Source: Nonomuraea roseoviolacea subsp. carminata
Lineage (GTDB): Bacteria; Actinomycetota; Actinomycetes; Streptosporangiales; Streptosporangiaceae
DNA: 64,000 nucleotides
Assembly (NCBI RefSeq): GCF_024172185.1
Contig: NZ_JAMZEC010000001.1
Coordinates: 1,488,001 to 1,552,000, forward strand
Direction of reading: 5' to 3'
A model generated the notes under the pieces. The model saw only the letters and a program-made list of their open reading frames with translations. It was not told the DNA's origin and made no database searches. The position numbers and the translations under genes were made by a program. Positions 26,341-36,149 of this stretch are shown piece by piece; the stretch's first letter is position 1, and the number at the start of each line of letters is the position of its first letter.

Positions 26341-26955
26341 GTGGTGAGCATGGCCCAGCGCAAGAGCCGCACCGACCGGCGCATCGACCTGATCGAGGCG
26401 GCGCGCCGCGCCATCATCCGCCACGGCATCGACGGGGTGCAGCTCTCCCATGTCGCCGAGGAGGCGGGCCTGACCTCGGGGGCGGTGCTCTACCACTACC
26501 CCGACCTCAGCGAGCTGCTGGTCGAGGCCCAGCACGCCGGCATGGAGCGCTTCTACGAGCAGCGGCTGCGGCAGCTCGCCACCGTGACCGACCCGGTCAG
26601 CAAGCTCGTCATGACGATCCGCTCCGGGCTGCCCACCGGGCCGCTCGACCCCGACGTGCGGCTGCTCAACGAGCTCGGCGGCGCCGCCGGCCGCAACCGC
26701 GTCTACGGGGTGCTGCTCACCTCGCTGTACGACCGCCAGGTGTCGATGTACCAGTCGATCCTCGACACGGGCTCGGCGCTCGGCGTGTTCCGGCTCAGCG
26801 GCGACTCGCTGTCGCTGGCCCGCAACCTGGTGGCGCTGGAGGACGCCTACGGCTACCGCATCACGGCCCGGCACCCGGTGATCGGGCCCGACGAGGCGGC
26901 CGAGCTGATCCTGTCCTACGCGCGCACGGCGACGGGCAACGACCTCGTCGCCTGA
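26341..26955 (+). CDS. TetR-family regulator, BetI-like
   Basis: 204 residues. The N-terminal helix-turn-helix is AARRAIIRHGIDGVQLSHVAEEAGLTSGAVLYHYPDL in pattern (residues 15-55), followed by an all-helical ligand domain. The length and the pattern of the C-terminal part resemble BetI/PsrA-like members. The start is GTG 26341 after GGGGGA; ATG 26350 after GAGG is an alternative. Divergent from the glycosyltransferase and convergent with potA, it probably represses the divergent gene and itself. Ligand unknown. Confidence 0.85.
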   Translation: MVSMAQRKSRTDRRIDLIEAARRAIIRHGIDGVQLSHVAEEAGLTSGAVLYHYPDLSELLVEAQHAGMERFYEQRLRQLATVTDPVSKLVMTIRSGLPTGPLDPDVRLLNELGGAAGRNRVYGVLLTSLYDRQVSMYQSILDTGSALGVFRLSGDSLSLARNLVALEDAYGYRITARHPVIGPDEAAELILSYARTATGNDLVA

Positions 26956-27028
26956 GGCGCGCGGGCTCGGCGAGGAGCTGCCGTCGCCCGCCCACACGGG
27001 CGGGCGGTTCCGGGCTGTGCCGCTCCCG

Positions 27029-27068
27029 ACTGCGCCGGTCATGACTGGGCCGGTGATGACTGCGCCGG

Positions 27069-27085
<17 letters not shown>
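27029..27085. repeat. 15-bp tandem repeats at the 3' end of potA
   Basis: Three clear units of ACTGCGCCGGTCATG (starts 27029, 27044, 27059) and a decayed fourth lie across the stop codon of potA in the gap to the converging TetR gene. They supply the TCA that ends potA. Confidence 0.7.
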
Positions 27086-28116
<1,031 letters not shown>

Positions 28117-28130
<14 letters not shown>

Positions 28131-28896
28131 GTGCTTCGCCGATCTTGGTCATGCGCTGGCCCGCGATCACCGCGGTGAAGCTCACCAGCAGGAGGATCGC
28201 GCCGAGCGCGTTGATCTCGGGGGTCACCCCGAACCGGATCATCGAGTAGATGACGATCGGCAGCGTCTGCTGGAGGTTGCCGATCGTGAAGAAGGCGATC
28301 ACGAACTCGTCGAGCGACAGCGTGAACGCCAGCATGGCGCCCGCCAGGATGCCGGGGGCGAGCTGCGGGAGCGTGACCTTCAGGAAGGTGGTGACCGGTC
28401 CCGCGCCGAGGTCGCGCGAGGCCTCCTCCAGCGAGGTGTCGGTGTTCGCCAGCCGGGTGCGGACCACGGCCGCCACGAACGCCATCGCGAACACGCCGTG
28501 CGCGAGGACGACCGAGTAGAGGCCCAGCGTGAGTTGAATCAGACCGTAGAACAGCAGCAGGCCGATCGCGAGCACGAGATCGGGCAGCACCGCCGGCATC
28601 AGCGCGATCGCGTCGAGCGCGCGCGAGCGGGTGTGGCGGGCCAGCCCGACGGCCAGCAGGGTGCCGAGCACCGTGGCGATCACGGTCGAGCCCGCCGCCA
28701 CGATCAGCGTGTTCAGCAGCCCGTCGAGGACCCGCTGGTCGTGGGCCAGCACCCCGTACCACTTCAGGCTGAAGCCCTCGTAGGTGTAGGCCGACTTGCC
28801 GGAGTTGAAGGACATCGCGACGACCACGGCGATCGGCGCGTACAGGAAGACGATCGTCACCCAGAACGGGACGTGCAGCAGCCTCGACCTACGCAC
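28117..28896 (-). CDS. potC: Polyamine-type ABC permease PotC
   Basis: A 259-residue membrane protein with a short basic start and about six helices. The EAA loop reads EASRDLGAGPVTTFLKVTLPQLAPG, typical of PotC. LSLDEFVIAFFT is the PotC C-terminal family pattern. It overlaps potB by 8 bp and potA by 14 bp, so the block is a coupled operon read leftward from potD. It should form the channel with PotB. Confidence 0.9.
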
Positions 28897-29758
28897 GGCG
28901 GGCCACCCATGCCTGCGCGAGGAGCAGCACGACCAGCACGGCGACCAGCGCGAGCGCCAGCGCGGAGCCGAACGGCCAGTCCCGGGCCTGGAGGAACTCC
29001 GTGCGGATCAGGTTGCCCACCATGACCGACTTGCCGCCGCCCAGCATCTCCGGGATGACGAAGTTGCCGAAGCTCGGCACGAACACGAACAGGCAGCCGG
29101 TCAGCACCCCGGGGACGGTCAGCGGCAGCGTGACCTTGCGGAAGGTGGTGAACCCGGACGCGCCGAGGTTCGCCGACGCCTCGCGCAGCTGCGGGTCGAG
29201 CTTCTCGATGGCCGCGTAGAGCGGCAGCACCATCAGCGGCAGGTACGAGTAGACCAGCCCGACCACGATGGCGCCCTTGTTGTAGAGCAGCTCGAACGGG
29301 CCGAGGCCGAGGCTCTTCAGCGCCGAGTTGATCAATCCGGGCCCGTTGAGCAGGATGATCCAGGCGTACATGCGGATGATGAAGTTGGTCCAGAACGGGA
29401 GCACGATCGCGACGAGCGCGACCGTCTTCCACGTCCGGGGCAGCCGGGCGATCAGGTACGCCGTGGGATAGCCGAGCGCGAGCGCGATCACCGTGGTCAG
29501 CGCCGCGATCTGCAGCGACTCGCCCAGCACCCGCAGGTAGAGCGGGTCCATCAGGCGGGAGAAGTTCTCGGTGGTGTACTCGTAGACGACCCCGCCGAAG
29601 CGGCCGCGCTGGAAGAAGACGTAGCTCAGCACCAGCGCCAGCGGCACCAGCAGCAGCACGACGAGATAGGCGAGGCCGGGGGACAGGAAGACGAACGCGC
29701 CCAGCCGGCGCCGCACCCTCAGGGCGGTCGCCGGCCGGGTCCTAGCCGGGGACATCAC
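28889..29758 (-). CDS. potB: Polyamine-type ABC permease PotB
   Basis: 289 residues, first helix at about 17-38 (LGAFVFLSPGLAYLVVLLLVPLALV), with five further helices. The docking loop EASANLGASGFTTFRKVTLPLTVPG fits the EAA motif. VPSFGNFVIPEMLGG is a PotB hallmark. The gene starts four bases after the potD stop. Together with PotC it forms the membrane channel of the importer. Confidence 0.9.
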   Translation of the reverse strand: MMSPARTRPATALRVRRRLGAFVFLSPGLAYLVVLLLVPLALVLSYVFFQRGRFGGVVYEYTTENFSRLMDPLYLRVLGESLQIAALTTVIALALGYPTAYLIARLPRTWKTVALVAIVLPFWTNFIIRMYAWIILLNGPGLINSALKSLGLGPFELLYNKGAIVVGLVYSYLPLMVLPLYAAIEKLDPQLREASANLGASGFTTFRKVTLPLTVPGVLTGCLFVFVPSFGNFVIPEMLGGGKSVMVGNLIRTEFLQARDWPFGSALALALVAVLVVLLLAQAWVARRA

Positions 29759-29762
29759 CGCG

Positions 29763-30887
29763 TCACTGGGCCCTGACTTCGGTCGACAGGCGCGTGAACT
29801 TGGTCGACGCCTGCCCCAGGTCGATGATCGACTCGCCGTTGAGCAGCTCGGCGGGCTTGATGCCGAGCAGCGAGCCCTTGGGCGGGTTCACCTTGTCCAT
29901 GGCGGCCTTGTTGGGGACCTTGTAGTTGATGTTCTCGGCCGCCCAGCTGTGGATCTCCGGGTCGAGGACGTAGTTGATGAAGGCGTGCGCGGCCTCCTTG
30001 TTCTTGGAGGACTTCATGATCACCATGGTGTCCACCCAGAGGTCGCTGCCCTCCTTCGGCACGACGAACTTGATGTTCTGCTTCTCGCTGGTCGTCGGGC
30101 ACCAGCCGTCCCACGCCTCGACCATGACGGCCTCGCCGCTCGTCAGCTTGTCGCCGAAGGTGGTGTCGTCGTAGCCGAGCAGGTGCGGCTTGGCCTTGAC
30201 CAGCAGCTCCTTGGCCTTGGCGATCTCGTCGTCCTTGTCGGTGTTGACCGAGTAGCCGAGCGCCTTGAGGGCGGGCAGGGCCAGCCAGCGCTCGGTGGTC
30301 ATCATGGTGACCTTCTTGTCGGCCCAGGACGGCGGGTTGAGGATGTCGTTCCAGCTCGTCGGCGCCGCCTTCACCAGGTCACTGCGGTAGCAGATGCCGG
30401 TGGTGCCCCAGGTGTAGGGGACGGAGTACTTGTTGCCCTTGTCGTAGGAGAGCTGGGTGGCCTCGGGGTAGAGGTTCGACAGGTTGGGGATCAGCTCGGG
30501 GTGGATCGGCTCCAGCAGGCCCTGCTCGTTGAGCGCCTGGGCGTACTGGCCCGACACGAACGCCACGTCGATGCCGCTGTCACCGCCGGCGGTGAGCTTG
30601 GTCATCGCCTCCTCGTTGGTGGCGTGCAAGGTGATCTTCATGTCCTTCACCTTGAGCTTCGCCTTGACCTTCTCGGGCAGCTCCTTCGGCGTGTACCCGT
30701 CCCACACCGTGACGCTGATCGACTGCTTGGTCAGGTCCGCGTTGGGGTTGAGCTGGTCGGCCTCGGCTTTGGCGGCCGAATTCGCGCCGCTGCTCGACGA
30801 CTCACCACCGCACGCCGCCACGGCGAGCGCGAGGCCGGCCACGGCTACCACGGCCGGAAGACGACGGGTGAACCGGAATCGGGACAA
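29763..30887 (-). CDS. potD: Polyamine-binding lipoprotein PotD-like
   Basis: 374 residues. Signal peptide with lipobox VAAC, then a Ser-rich linker. The mature protein has PotD/PotF framework: ITLHATNEEAMTKLTAG, YSVPYTWGTTGICYRSD, SGEAVMVEAWDGW, and the C-terminal Ala/Trp pattern of family members. The start is TTG at 30887, set by AGAAGGAG 8 bases upstream; the longer frame adds a hydrophobic stretch without a ribosome site. It captures spermidine or putrescine by family analogy. It is divergent from the glucosamine-kinase-like gene across 134 bp. Confidence 0.87.
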   Translation of the reverse strand: MSRFRFTRRLPAVVAVAGLALAVAACGGESSSSGANSAAKAEADQLNPNADLTKQSISVTVWDGYTPKELPEKVKAKLKVKDMKITLHATNEEAMTKLTAGGDSGIDVAFVSGQYAQALNEQGLLEPIHPELIPNLSNLYPEATQLSYDKGNKYSVPYTWGTTGICYRSDLVKAAPTSWNDILNPPSWADKKVTMMTTERWLALPALKALGYSVNTDKDDEIAKAKELLVKAKPHLLGYDDTTFGDKLTSGEAVMVEAWDGWCPTTSEKQNIKFVVPKEGSDLWVDTMVIMKSSKNKEAAHAFINYVLDPEIHSWAAENINYKVPNKAAMDKVNPPKGSLLGIKPAELLNGESIIDLGQASTKFTRLSTEVRAQ

Positions 30888-31021
30888 GGCCGCTACTCCT
30901 TCTGATGACAAGGGACGAGGGGTCGCGCGACCAACGGACACGGCAGACCAGAGCAGGAGTGTTGCAGCAGAAATCAACATGAGCAAGACTTTTGCGGACA
31001 TTGCCACCTGGAAGTTTGGTC

Positions 31022-32200
31022 ATGCTGTTGAATCCCGATTCAATATGGGACCGGTTGATCTCCGTCGGTGAGAATCCCCTCACACAGCGGGACCGCGGCC
31101 TCACAGCTGCGCTCGTCGCGTCGTTGGCGGACGACGTGCCCGCACCCTTCGCCGTGCGCCGGCTCGGCCCGCTGCCCAGCCTCTCGCACGGCGAAGCCGC
31201 CGCCGACACCGGGGTGCCGGCTGAACGCGACTTCGGAGAGCACGTCGATCAGACAAACTATTCGGTGGTGGTGAGTGATCGGGTCGTCGTCAAGTGGCTG
31301 ACACCCCCGGCGCCGCTGCCGCATCCGGCCCCTGACGTCCTCGCGCACCTGGCCGCGAGCGGTTTCGAGGAGATCGCCCCGCCGTACGCCGCCCTGACAT
31401 TGCGCGAAAAGTCGGGCGCCGGGGACGCCGCGGGTGCCGCCGGTGAGCGGGAGGTGCTGCTGGCCCTCGTGACCGGCTACCTGCCGGAGGCGCGCGACGG
31501 GTGGGAGTGGTGCGTGGACGAGGCCGAGGCCGGGCGCACGTCGTTCGCGCGGGACCTCGGCCGCCTGACCGCCGACCTGCACATCGCCCTGTCCACCTTC
31601 CGCCCGCCCGCCCCAACGGATCTCACCGGTACGGGCGAGCCGGGTGGGTACGGGACGCGGGCCGAGCAGGCGCTGCGGGAGGCGCTGGCGCTGACCGACG
31701 GGGAGGACGGCGCGTGGCTGGCGGCCCGGGAGGCCGCCCTGCGCCAGGAGCTGGAGCCCCTGCATCGGCCCCTCGGGCCCGCGCCGCTCATCCGGATCCA
31801 CGGCGACCTGCACGTGGGCCAGATCCTCCGGTGGCGCGACGGCTACGCCGTGATCGACTTCGACGGCAACCCGACCGTGACCGGCGCCGAGGCGTACCAG
31901 CCGGCCGCCCGGGACGTCGCCCAGCTCGCCACGAGCCTCGAACACGTCGCCCAGGTGGCCGTCAGGAGACGCGGCACGCCGCCCGGGCACGCCGCCCGCT
32001 GGGCCCGCGAGACCCGCGCGGCCATGCTGTCCGCCTACCGCCGCCGCCTGGCTGGACGCGGGCGGCCCGAGCTGCTGGACGAGGCGCTGCTGCGGCCGTT
32101 CGAGGTCGAGCAGGAGTGCCGCGAGCTCGTGTACGCCGCCCGCCACCTGCCCCGCTGGCGCTACGCCCCCATGGGCGTCCTGCGCACCTGGTACCCCTGA
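31022..32200 (+). CDS. Glucosamine-kinase-like protein, maltokinase/APH fold
   Basis: A 392-residue kinase of the aminoglycoside-phosphotransferase fold. The catalytic loop IHGDLHVGQIL (about 260-270) with the metal-binding pair in VIDFDGNP matches maltokinases and the actinobacterial glucosamine kinases. VVVKWLTPP in the N-lobe carries the ATP-binding Lys. I chose the ATG at 31022 (GGAAG upstream). The SIS-domain sugar isomerase right behind it supports glucosamine phosphorylation: kinase makes a sugar 6-phosphate, isomerase uses it. The assignment as glucosamine kinase rather than maltokinase rests on that context; trehalose synthase, the usual maltokinase partner, is absent. Confidence 0.75.
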   Translation: MLLNPDSIWDRLISVGENPLTQRDRGLTAALVASLADDVPAPFAVRRLGPLPSLSHGEAAADTGVPAERDFGEHVDQTNYSVVVSDRVVVKWLTPPAPLPHPAPDVLAHLAASGFEEIAPPYAALTLREKSGAGDAAGAAGEREVLLALVTGYLPEARDGWEWCVDEAEAGRTSFARDLGRLTADLHIALSTFRPPAPTDLTGTGEPGGYGTRAEQALREALALTDGEDGAWLAAREAALRQELEPLHRPLGPAPLIRIHGDLHVGQILRWRDGYAVIDFDGNPTVTGAEAYQPAARDVAQLATSLEHVAQVAVRRRGTPPGHAARWARETRAAMLSAYRRRLAGRGRPELLDEALLRPFEVEQECRELVYAARHLPRWRYAPMGVLRTWYP

Positions 32201-32267
32201 CCCCCCGCTTCCTTGACATGACACCGCCGCGCGCACCGCGCCGCACCGAGCACCACCTGGAGATCCG

Positions 32268-33245
32268 TTGAACCCCGAGCTGTTCCTGGCCGACCTGGAG
32301 GCCAAGCCCGCCGCCCTGGAGGCGCTGGCCGGCGACCCGGCCGCCGCCGACCCGTTCGAGGGCCTGCCGCCGGGCGTCGAGCGGGTGCTGTTCCTCGGCA
32401 TGGGCAGCTCCCGGTACGCCGCCGGAGTGGCCGCCCTCCGGCTGCGCGCCGTGGGAATCGACGCCTACGCCGACTACGCCTCCGCCGCCGCCACGTACCC
32501 CGCGAACCCCGGCACGCTCGTCGTCCCGATCTCGGCCACGGGCGGCAGCCGCGAGACCCTGGACGCGCTCGCCCGCTACGCCGGCACGAAGGCGTTCGTC
32601 CTGGCCCTCACCAACGCCCCCGGGTCCGCCGTCACCGAGGGCGCCGACCTGGTGGTGCCGATGCGGGCGGGCGAAGAGCGCGGCGGCGTCTCGTGCCGCA
32701 CGTTCCAGCACACGCTCGCGCTCCTGCTGGCCCTGGAGTCCCGGCTCACGGGCACGGCCCGCGACCTCCCGGCCCTGCTGCGGCGGACCGCCGAGGCCAC
32801 GGCCGACCTGCTGGAGCGCAGGAAGGAGTGGCTGCCCACGGCGCTGGAACTGCTGGACGGGCCGCACGGCGTCTACACCGTCGCGCCGGCCGAGCGGCTC
32901 TCGTCGGCGGAGCAGTCGGCGCTCATGGTCCGCGAGGGCCCGCGCCGCCAGGCCGACGCCTGCGAGACGGGCGACTGGGCGCACGTGGACGTGTACCTGA
33001 CCAAGACCCTCGACTACCGCGCGCTGATGTTCCCCGGGTCCCGCTACGACGAGCAGGCCATGGACTGGGTGCGGCAGCGCGGCTCGACGGTGCTCGCGGT
33101 GGGCGGCGACGTGCCCGGGGCGGCGGCGTCGATCCGCTACCTGCACGACGACGACCCCGAGGTGGCGCTGCTGACGGAGACGCTGGTGGCCGAGCTGGTC
33201 GCCGCCCACTGGTGGGCCGCCGCCGCCCCGTCGGCGGCGTCCTGA
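32268..33245 (+). CDS. SIS-domain sugar isomerase/deaminase
   Basis: 325 residues with two SIS folds. The first has LFLGMGSSRYAAGVAALRL and the Ser/Thr-rich phosphate loop PISATGGSRETLDAL. The second starts near residue 185 with HGVYTVAPAERLSSAEQSAL. This layout resembles the isomerase half of GlmS and AgaS-type deaminases, without a glutaminase domain. The TTG start at 32268 has GGAG five bases upstream. With the kinase ahead of it, it likely isomerises or deaminates an amino-sugar phosphate; the exact reaction is not proven by sequence. Confidence 0.8.
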   Translation: MNPELFLADLEAKPAALEALAGDPAAADPFEGLPPGVERVLFLGMGSSRYAAGVAALRLRAVGIDAYADYASAAATYPANPGTLVVPISATGGSRETLDALARYAGTKAFVLALTNAPGSAVTEGADLVVPMRAGEERGGVSCRTFQHTLALLLALESRLTGTARDLPALLRRTAEATADLLERRKEWLPTALELLDGPHGVYTVAPAERLSSAEQSALMVREGPRRQADACETGDWAHVDVYLTKTLDYRALMFPGSRYDEQAMDWVRQRGSTVLAVGGDVPGAAASIRYLHDDDPEVALLTETLVAELVAAHWWAAAAPSAAS

Positions 33246-33246
33246 C

Positions 33247-33264
33247 CGTACGGTGTACCGTACG
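33247..33264. promoter_or_regulatory. 18-bp palindromic operator before TetR gene
   Basis: CGTACGGT (33247-33254) and ACCGTACG (33257-33264) are perfect 8-bp arms around GT. It ends four bases before the GTG of the TetR gene and starts two bases after the SIS gene stop. A TetR dimer bound here would block its own transcription or ribosome access: a clear autorepression design. Confidence 0.75.
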
Positions 33265-33268
33265 AGGT

Positions 33269-34036
33269 GTGACGACCGAGTACTTCGGCAAGGGCGACCC
33301 CGCCCGCAGCCTCGCACTGCTCTGGCGCACCAGCGAGCGGGCCAGCCGCAAGGGCAAGCCCGACCTGAGCGTCGACCGGATCGTGCGCGCCGCCATCGAG
33401 GTGGCCGACGCCGAGGGGCTCCAGGCGCTGTCCATGCGCCGCGTGGCCGAGCGCCTCGGCGTCGGCACCATGTCGCTCTACACGTACGTGCCGGGAAAGC
33501 CGGAGCTGTTCGACGTCATGCTCGACACCGTGTACGGCGAGACGGACCGCTCCGATGACGTGCCCGGCGGGTGGCGGGGGCGGCTCGAGCACGTCGCCCG
33601 CGAGAACTGGGCCCTCTACCTGCGCCACCCCTGGCTGTCCCAGGTGGCGGCCAGCCGCCCGGTGCTCGGGCCCCACGGCACCGCCAAGTACGACTACGAG
33701 CTGCGCGCCGTGGACGGCATCGGCCTGACCGACGTCGAGATGGACGCGGTCGTCACGCTGGTGGCCGGGTTCGTCCACGGCACGGCCCGGGGCGCGGTGG
33801 AGGCGTCGCAGGCCGAGCGCGAGACCGGCATGACGGACGAGCAGTGGTGGGCGGCGCACGCCCCGTTCCTCAGCCGCATCGCCGACGTGAGCCGCTTCCC
33901 GACGGCCACCCGGGTCGGTGAGGCGGCGGGCGAGGCCATGGGCACGGCCTACAGCGCGGAGCGCGCCTTCGAGTTCGGCCTCCAACGCCTGCTGGACGGC
34001 ATCGAGGCCCTGATCACCCGCCGCACCACCACCTGA
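33269..34036 (+). CDS. TetR-family regulator with extended C-terminal domain
   Basis: 255 residues. The helix-turn-helix lies at about 37-80 (VDRIVRAAIEVADAEGLQALSMRRVAERLGVGTMSLYTYV in pattern). The longer C-terminal domain resembles the TetR_C branch that often controls drug exporters or modifying enzymes. GTG 33269 is the first start in frame after the SIS gene. A palindrome lies directly in front, leaving little room for a standard ribosome site, so the mRNA may be nearly leaderless. No obvious target gene besides itself; the kinase/SIS pair upstream is possible only if it also binds elsewhere. Confidence 0.82.
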   Translation: MTTEYFGKGDPARSLALLWRTSERASRKGKPDLSVDRIVRAAIEVADAEGLQALSMRRVAERLGVGTMSLYTYVPGKPELFDVMLDTVYGETDRSDDVPGGWRGRLEHVARENWALYLRHPWLSQVAASRPVLGPHGTAKYDYELRAVDGIGLTDVEMDAVVTLVAGFVHGTARGAVEASQAERETGMTDEQWWAAHAPFLSRIADVSRFPTATRVGEAAGEAMGTAYSAERAFEFGLQRLLDGIEALITRRTTT

Positions 34037-34039
34037 CCC

Positions 34040-34320
34040 CAAGACCTCGGCGCGCCGACCCGTTCCCCCGACCCGCCCCTCCCGAAGACCTCAACCCGCC
34101 GGCCCCTCCCCCGACGCGTCCCTGCGAATGACCCCAGCGCAACGCGGCGGGAGCGGCAGCGGCCGACGGGAGGACGACCCCCTCCCCAAAGACCTCAGCG
34201 CAACGCGGAGGGGGCAGTGGCGGCCGACAGCACGACGCCGTCCTGCTCTCCCAACCCACCCCTCCCCAAAAGACCTCAGCGCAACGCGGAGGGAGCGGTG
34301 GCGGCCGACAGGAGGGTGCC
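34040..34320. repeat. Degenerate repeats derived from the 3' end of the membrane-protein gene
   Basis: The core CAGCGCAACGCGG plus about 30 following bases occurs at 34135, 34196 and 34277. The last copy is the coding 3' end of the gene at 34276-35064 (SAATAPSALR, stop). The linking motif CCCCAAAGACCTC occurs in front of the copies and in two decayed forms near 34040 and 34081. So the gene end has been copied outward into the spacer two to four times. Confidence 0.75.
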
Positions 34321-35064
34321 GTCCTGTTCTCCGGTCGGTGGGCGGGTCCAGGTGAGCCCCGGCCCCCCGGAAACCACCGCGTGCGACACGACGGCGCGCA
34401 GCAACGCGTCGACGGGCGCGCCCGGCTGCTCCTCGCGCGCCTCCCGGTAGCGGTCGAGCACGCGGGCCAGGTCGATCATGACGGTGTTCTCGCCCTCCCC
34501 GGCGGAGGGACGTACCGTGATCAGCAGGACCCCCGTCTCCTCCTCGGCCTTCCAGGCGGTGACGCCCGCCGAGGGCGGGGAGCAGACGATCTCCTGGACG
34601 GCCTCGGCGAAGTGCCACCGGTCCATGCCGTCGACCATCCCGTCCAGCCAGGCGGGGCGCAGGTGGAGCACGCCCGGCCCCTCCGCCGCGCCGCGCCCGG
34701 CCACCAGCTCGCGGACCGTGCCCTCCGGGTCGTGCAGGGCCGCCTCGCCGCGGGCGGCGAAGCCCTCGGCCAGCAGCGGCAGGGAGATCGCGCGCGGCGG
34801 GTCCGGGGTGACGACCGCGGACTGGGAGAGCTCCAGGAGCACGGCGTCGCCCTCGTCGTGAAAGGCCCGCAGGCCCTCCGTGAACGCGATCGCGGCCTCC
34901 GGGTCGAGGACCGGGCCCCACGCGTGCTCAGGCGCGTTCTGCGGGCCTCGCGCGGCCCTTCCGGCGGCGGGCCGGTCGCGGCGCAGCCACCACGCGAGCG
35001 CGGCGGCCACCGCGACGGCCGACACGGCGAGCGCGATCCACACCATGCGGTCCACTCCCCCCAT
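34276..35064 (-). CDS. Membrane-anchored protein of unknown function
   Basis: 262 residues. I do not recognise the family. One N-terminal membrane helix (VWIALAVSAVAVAAALAWWL, about 8-27) is followed by basic residues and a soluble, probably cytoplasmic domain with alternating hydrophobic pattern and no Cys-rich or catalytic motif. The end is a short Ala/Ser tail. ATG 35064 follows GGGGG. It lies 137 bp after the start of the cvnD4 side and is read in the same direction, downstream of conservon 4, so it could be an accessory of that conservon. Its 3' end has been duplicated in the spacer beyond it. Confidence 0.7.
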   Translation of the reverse strand: MGGVDRMVWIALAVSAVAVAAALAWWLRRDRPAAGRAARGPQNAPEHAWGPVLDPEAAIAFTEGLRAFHDEGDAVLLELSQSAVVTPDPPRAISLPLLAEGFAARGEAALHDPEGTVRELVAGRGAAEGPGVLHLRPAWLDGMVDGMDRWHFAEAVQEIVCSPPSAGVTAWKAEEETGVLLITVRPSAGEGENTVMIDLARVLDRYREAREEQPGAPVDALLRAVVSHAVVSGGPGLTWTRPPTGEQDGTLLSAATAPSALR

Positions 35065-35201
35065 CGGAGCCCCCTGGGCTCCTCGTCCGACAGGGCCTAG
35101 CAGCGTAGTGGTGATCGCGACCGCCCCACCTCCTATTTCCCGAAATGTCGCATAACAGTCGGGAAAGTTGGTGTAGCGGAGGTGGAGGGTGGTTTGTCCG
35201 G

Positions 35202-35780
35202 TTAGGAGACCGGGGCCGCGCGGAGCCGTACGACGTGCTCGACCAGCGAGATCAGCGTCGCCTTCACCGACTCGCGGTTGCGCGCGTCCGTGCGGACGAT
35301 CGGCACGTGCGCCGGCAGCGCCAGCGCCTCGCGCACCTCGTCCTCGGAGTGGAGGAACTGCCCGTCCCAGCCGTTGACGCCGACGACGAACGGCAGCTTC
35401 GCCTCCTCGAAGTAGTCGATGGCCGGGAAGCTGTCGGCCAGCCGGCGCGTGTCGAGGAGCACGACGGCGCCGATGGCGCCCCGCACGAGGTCGTCCCACA
35501 TGAACCAGAACCGGTGCTGTCCGGGGGTGCCGAACAGGTACAGGATCAGGTCGCGGTCGAGCGACAGGCGGCCGAAGTCCATGGCCACGGTCGTCGTCTG
35601 CTTGTTGGGCGTCATGCCGAGGTCGTCGATGCCCGCGGACGCGTCGGTCATCACCGCTTCCGTGGTCAGCGGAAGGATCTCTGACACCGCCCCCACGAAC
35701 GTCGTCTTGCCGACGCCGAACCCGCCCGCGACGACGATCTTCGTCGACGTGAGGCCGGGGCTAGAGCCTGCGAAGTCCAC
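35202..35780 (-). CDS. cvnD: CvnD4, conservon Ras-like GTPase
   Basis: 192 residues; P-loop GGFGVGKTTFVG, VMTDASAGIDDLG, FGTPGQHRFWFMWDDL and NGWD instead of NKxD. The GTG at 35780 gives VDFAGSS and overlaps cvnC4 by 20 bp, as in conservons 2 and 3; the longer open frame to 35858 lies within cvnC4. It is the switch protein of conservon 4. Confidence 0.93.
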   Translation of the reverse strand: MDFAGSSPGLTSTKIVVAGGFGVGKTTFVGAVSEILPLTTEAVMTDASAGIDDLGMTPNKQTTTVAMDFGRLSLDRDLILYLFGTPGQHRFWFMWDDLVRGAIGAVVLLDTRRLADSFPAIDYFEEAKLPFVVGVNGWDGQFLHSEDEVREALALPAHVPIVRTDARNRESVKATLISLVEHVVRLRAAPVS

Positions 35781-36123
35781 TGAGCACCCTTTCGAGCATG
35801 TTGAGGTCTGGCTGTCCCTGGCTGAGGCGCGGCTGGTGCAGGCGGACAAGCCCTTCATCGGACATGTCCGCCACGAGCACCCTCGCCACGCCCAGCGGGA
35901 CCCGGAGGAGGGCCGAGATCTCGGCGACCGACCGGAACGTTCGGCAGAGCTGCATGATGGCCTCCTGCTCGGGAGTCAGCAAGGCCATCTCGTCGTCCGG
36001 TATGGACATGGACGAGATCAGCGTCTCCATCGCAAGGTGGTAACGCGGCTCCGAACGGCCGCCGGTCACCGCGTACGGACGGAACAGGGGCTCGTCGTCC
36101 CCCGTGCCGTCAGTGCCGTACAC
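35761..36123 (-). CDS. cvnC: CvnC4, DUF742 protein
   Basis: 120 residues, the shortest of the set because its N-terminus is only 14 residues before FRPYAVTGGRSEPRY. The winged-helix-like part RSVAEISALLRVPLGVARVLVADM and the ending ERVLSGLRRL are conserved. ATG at 36123; 26 bp separate it from cvnB4. Part of the conservon 4 complex. Confidence 0.92.
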   Translation of the reverse strand: MYGTDGTGDDEPLFRPYAVTGGRSEPRYHLAMETLISSMSIPDDEMALLTPEQEAIMQLCRTFRSVAEISALLRVPLGVARVLVADMSDEGLVRLHQPRLSQGQPDLNMLERVLSGLRRL

Positions 36124-36149
36124 GGCCCTCTCCCATGAGTGTCATCGCC

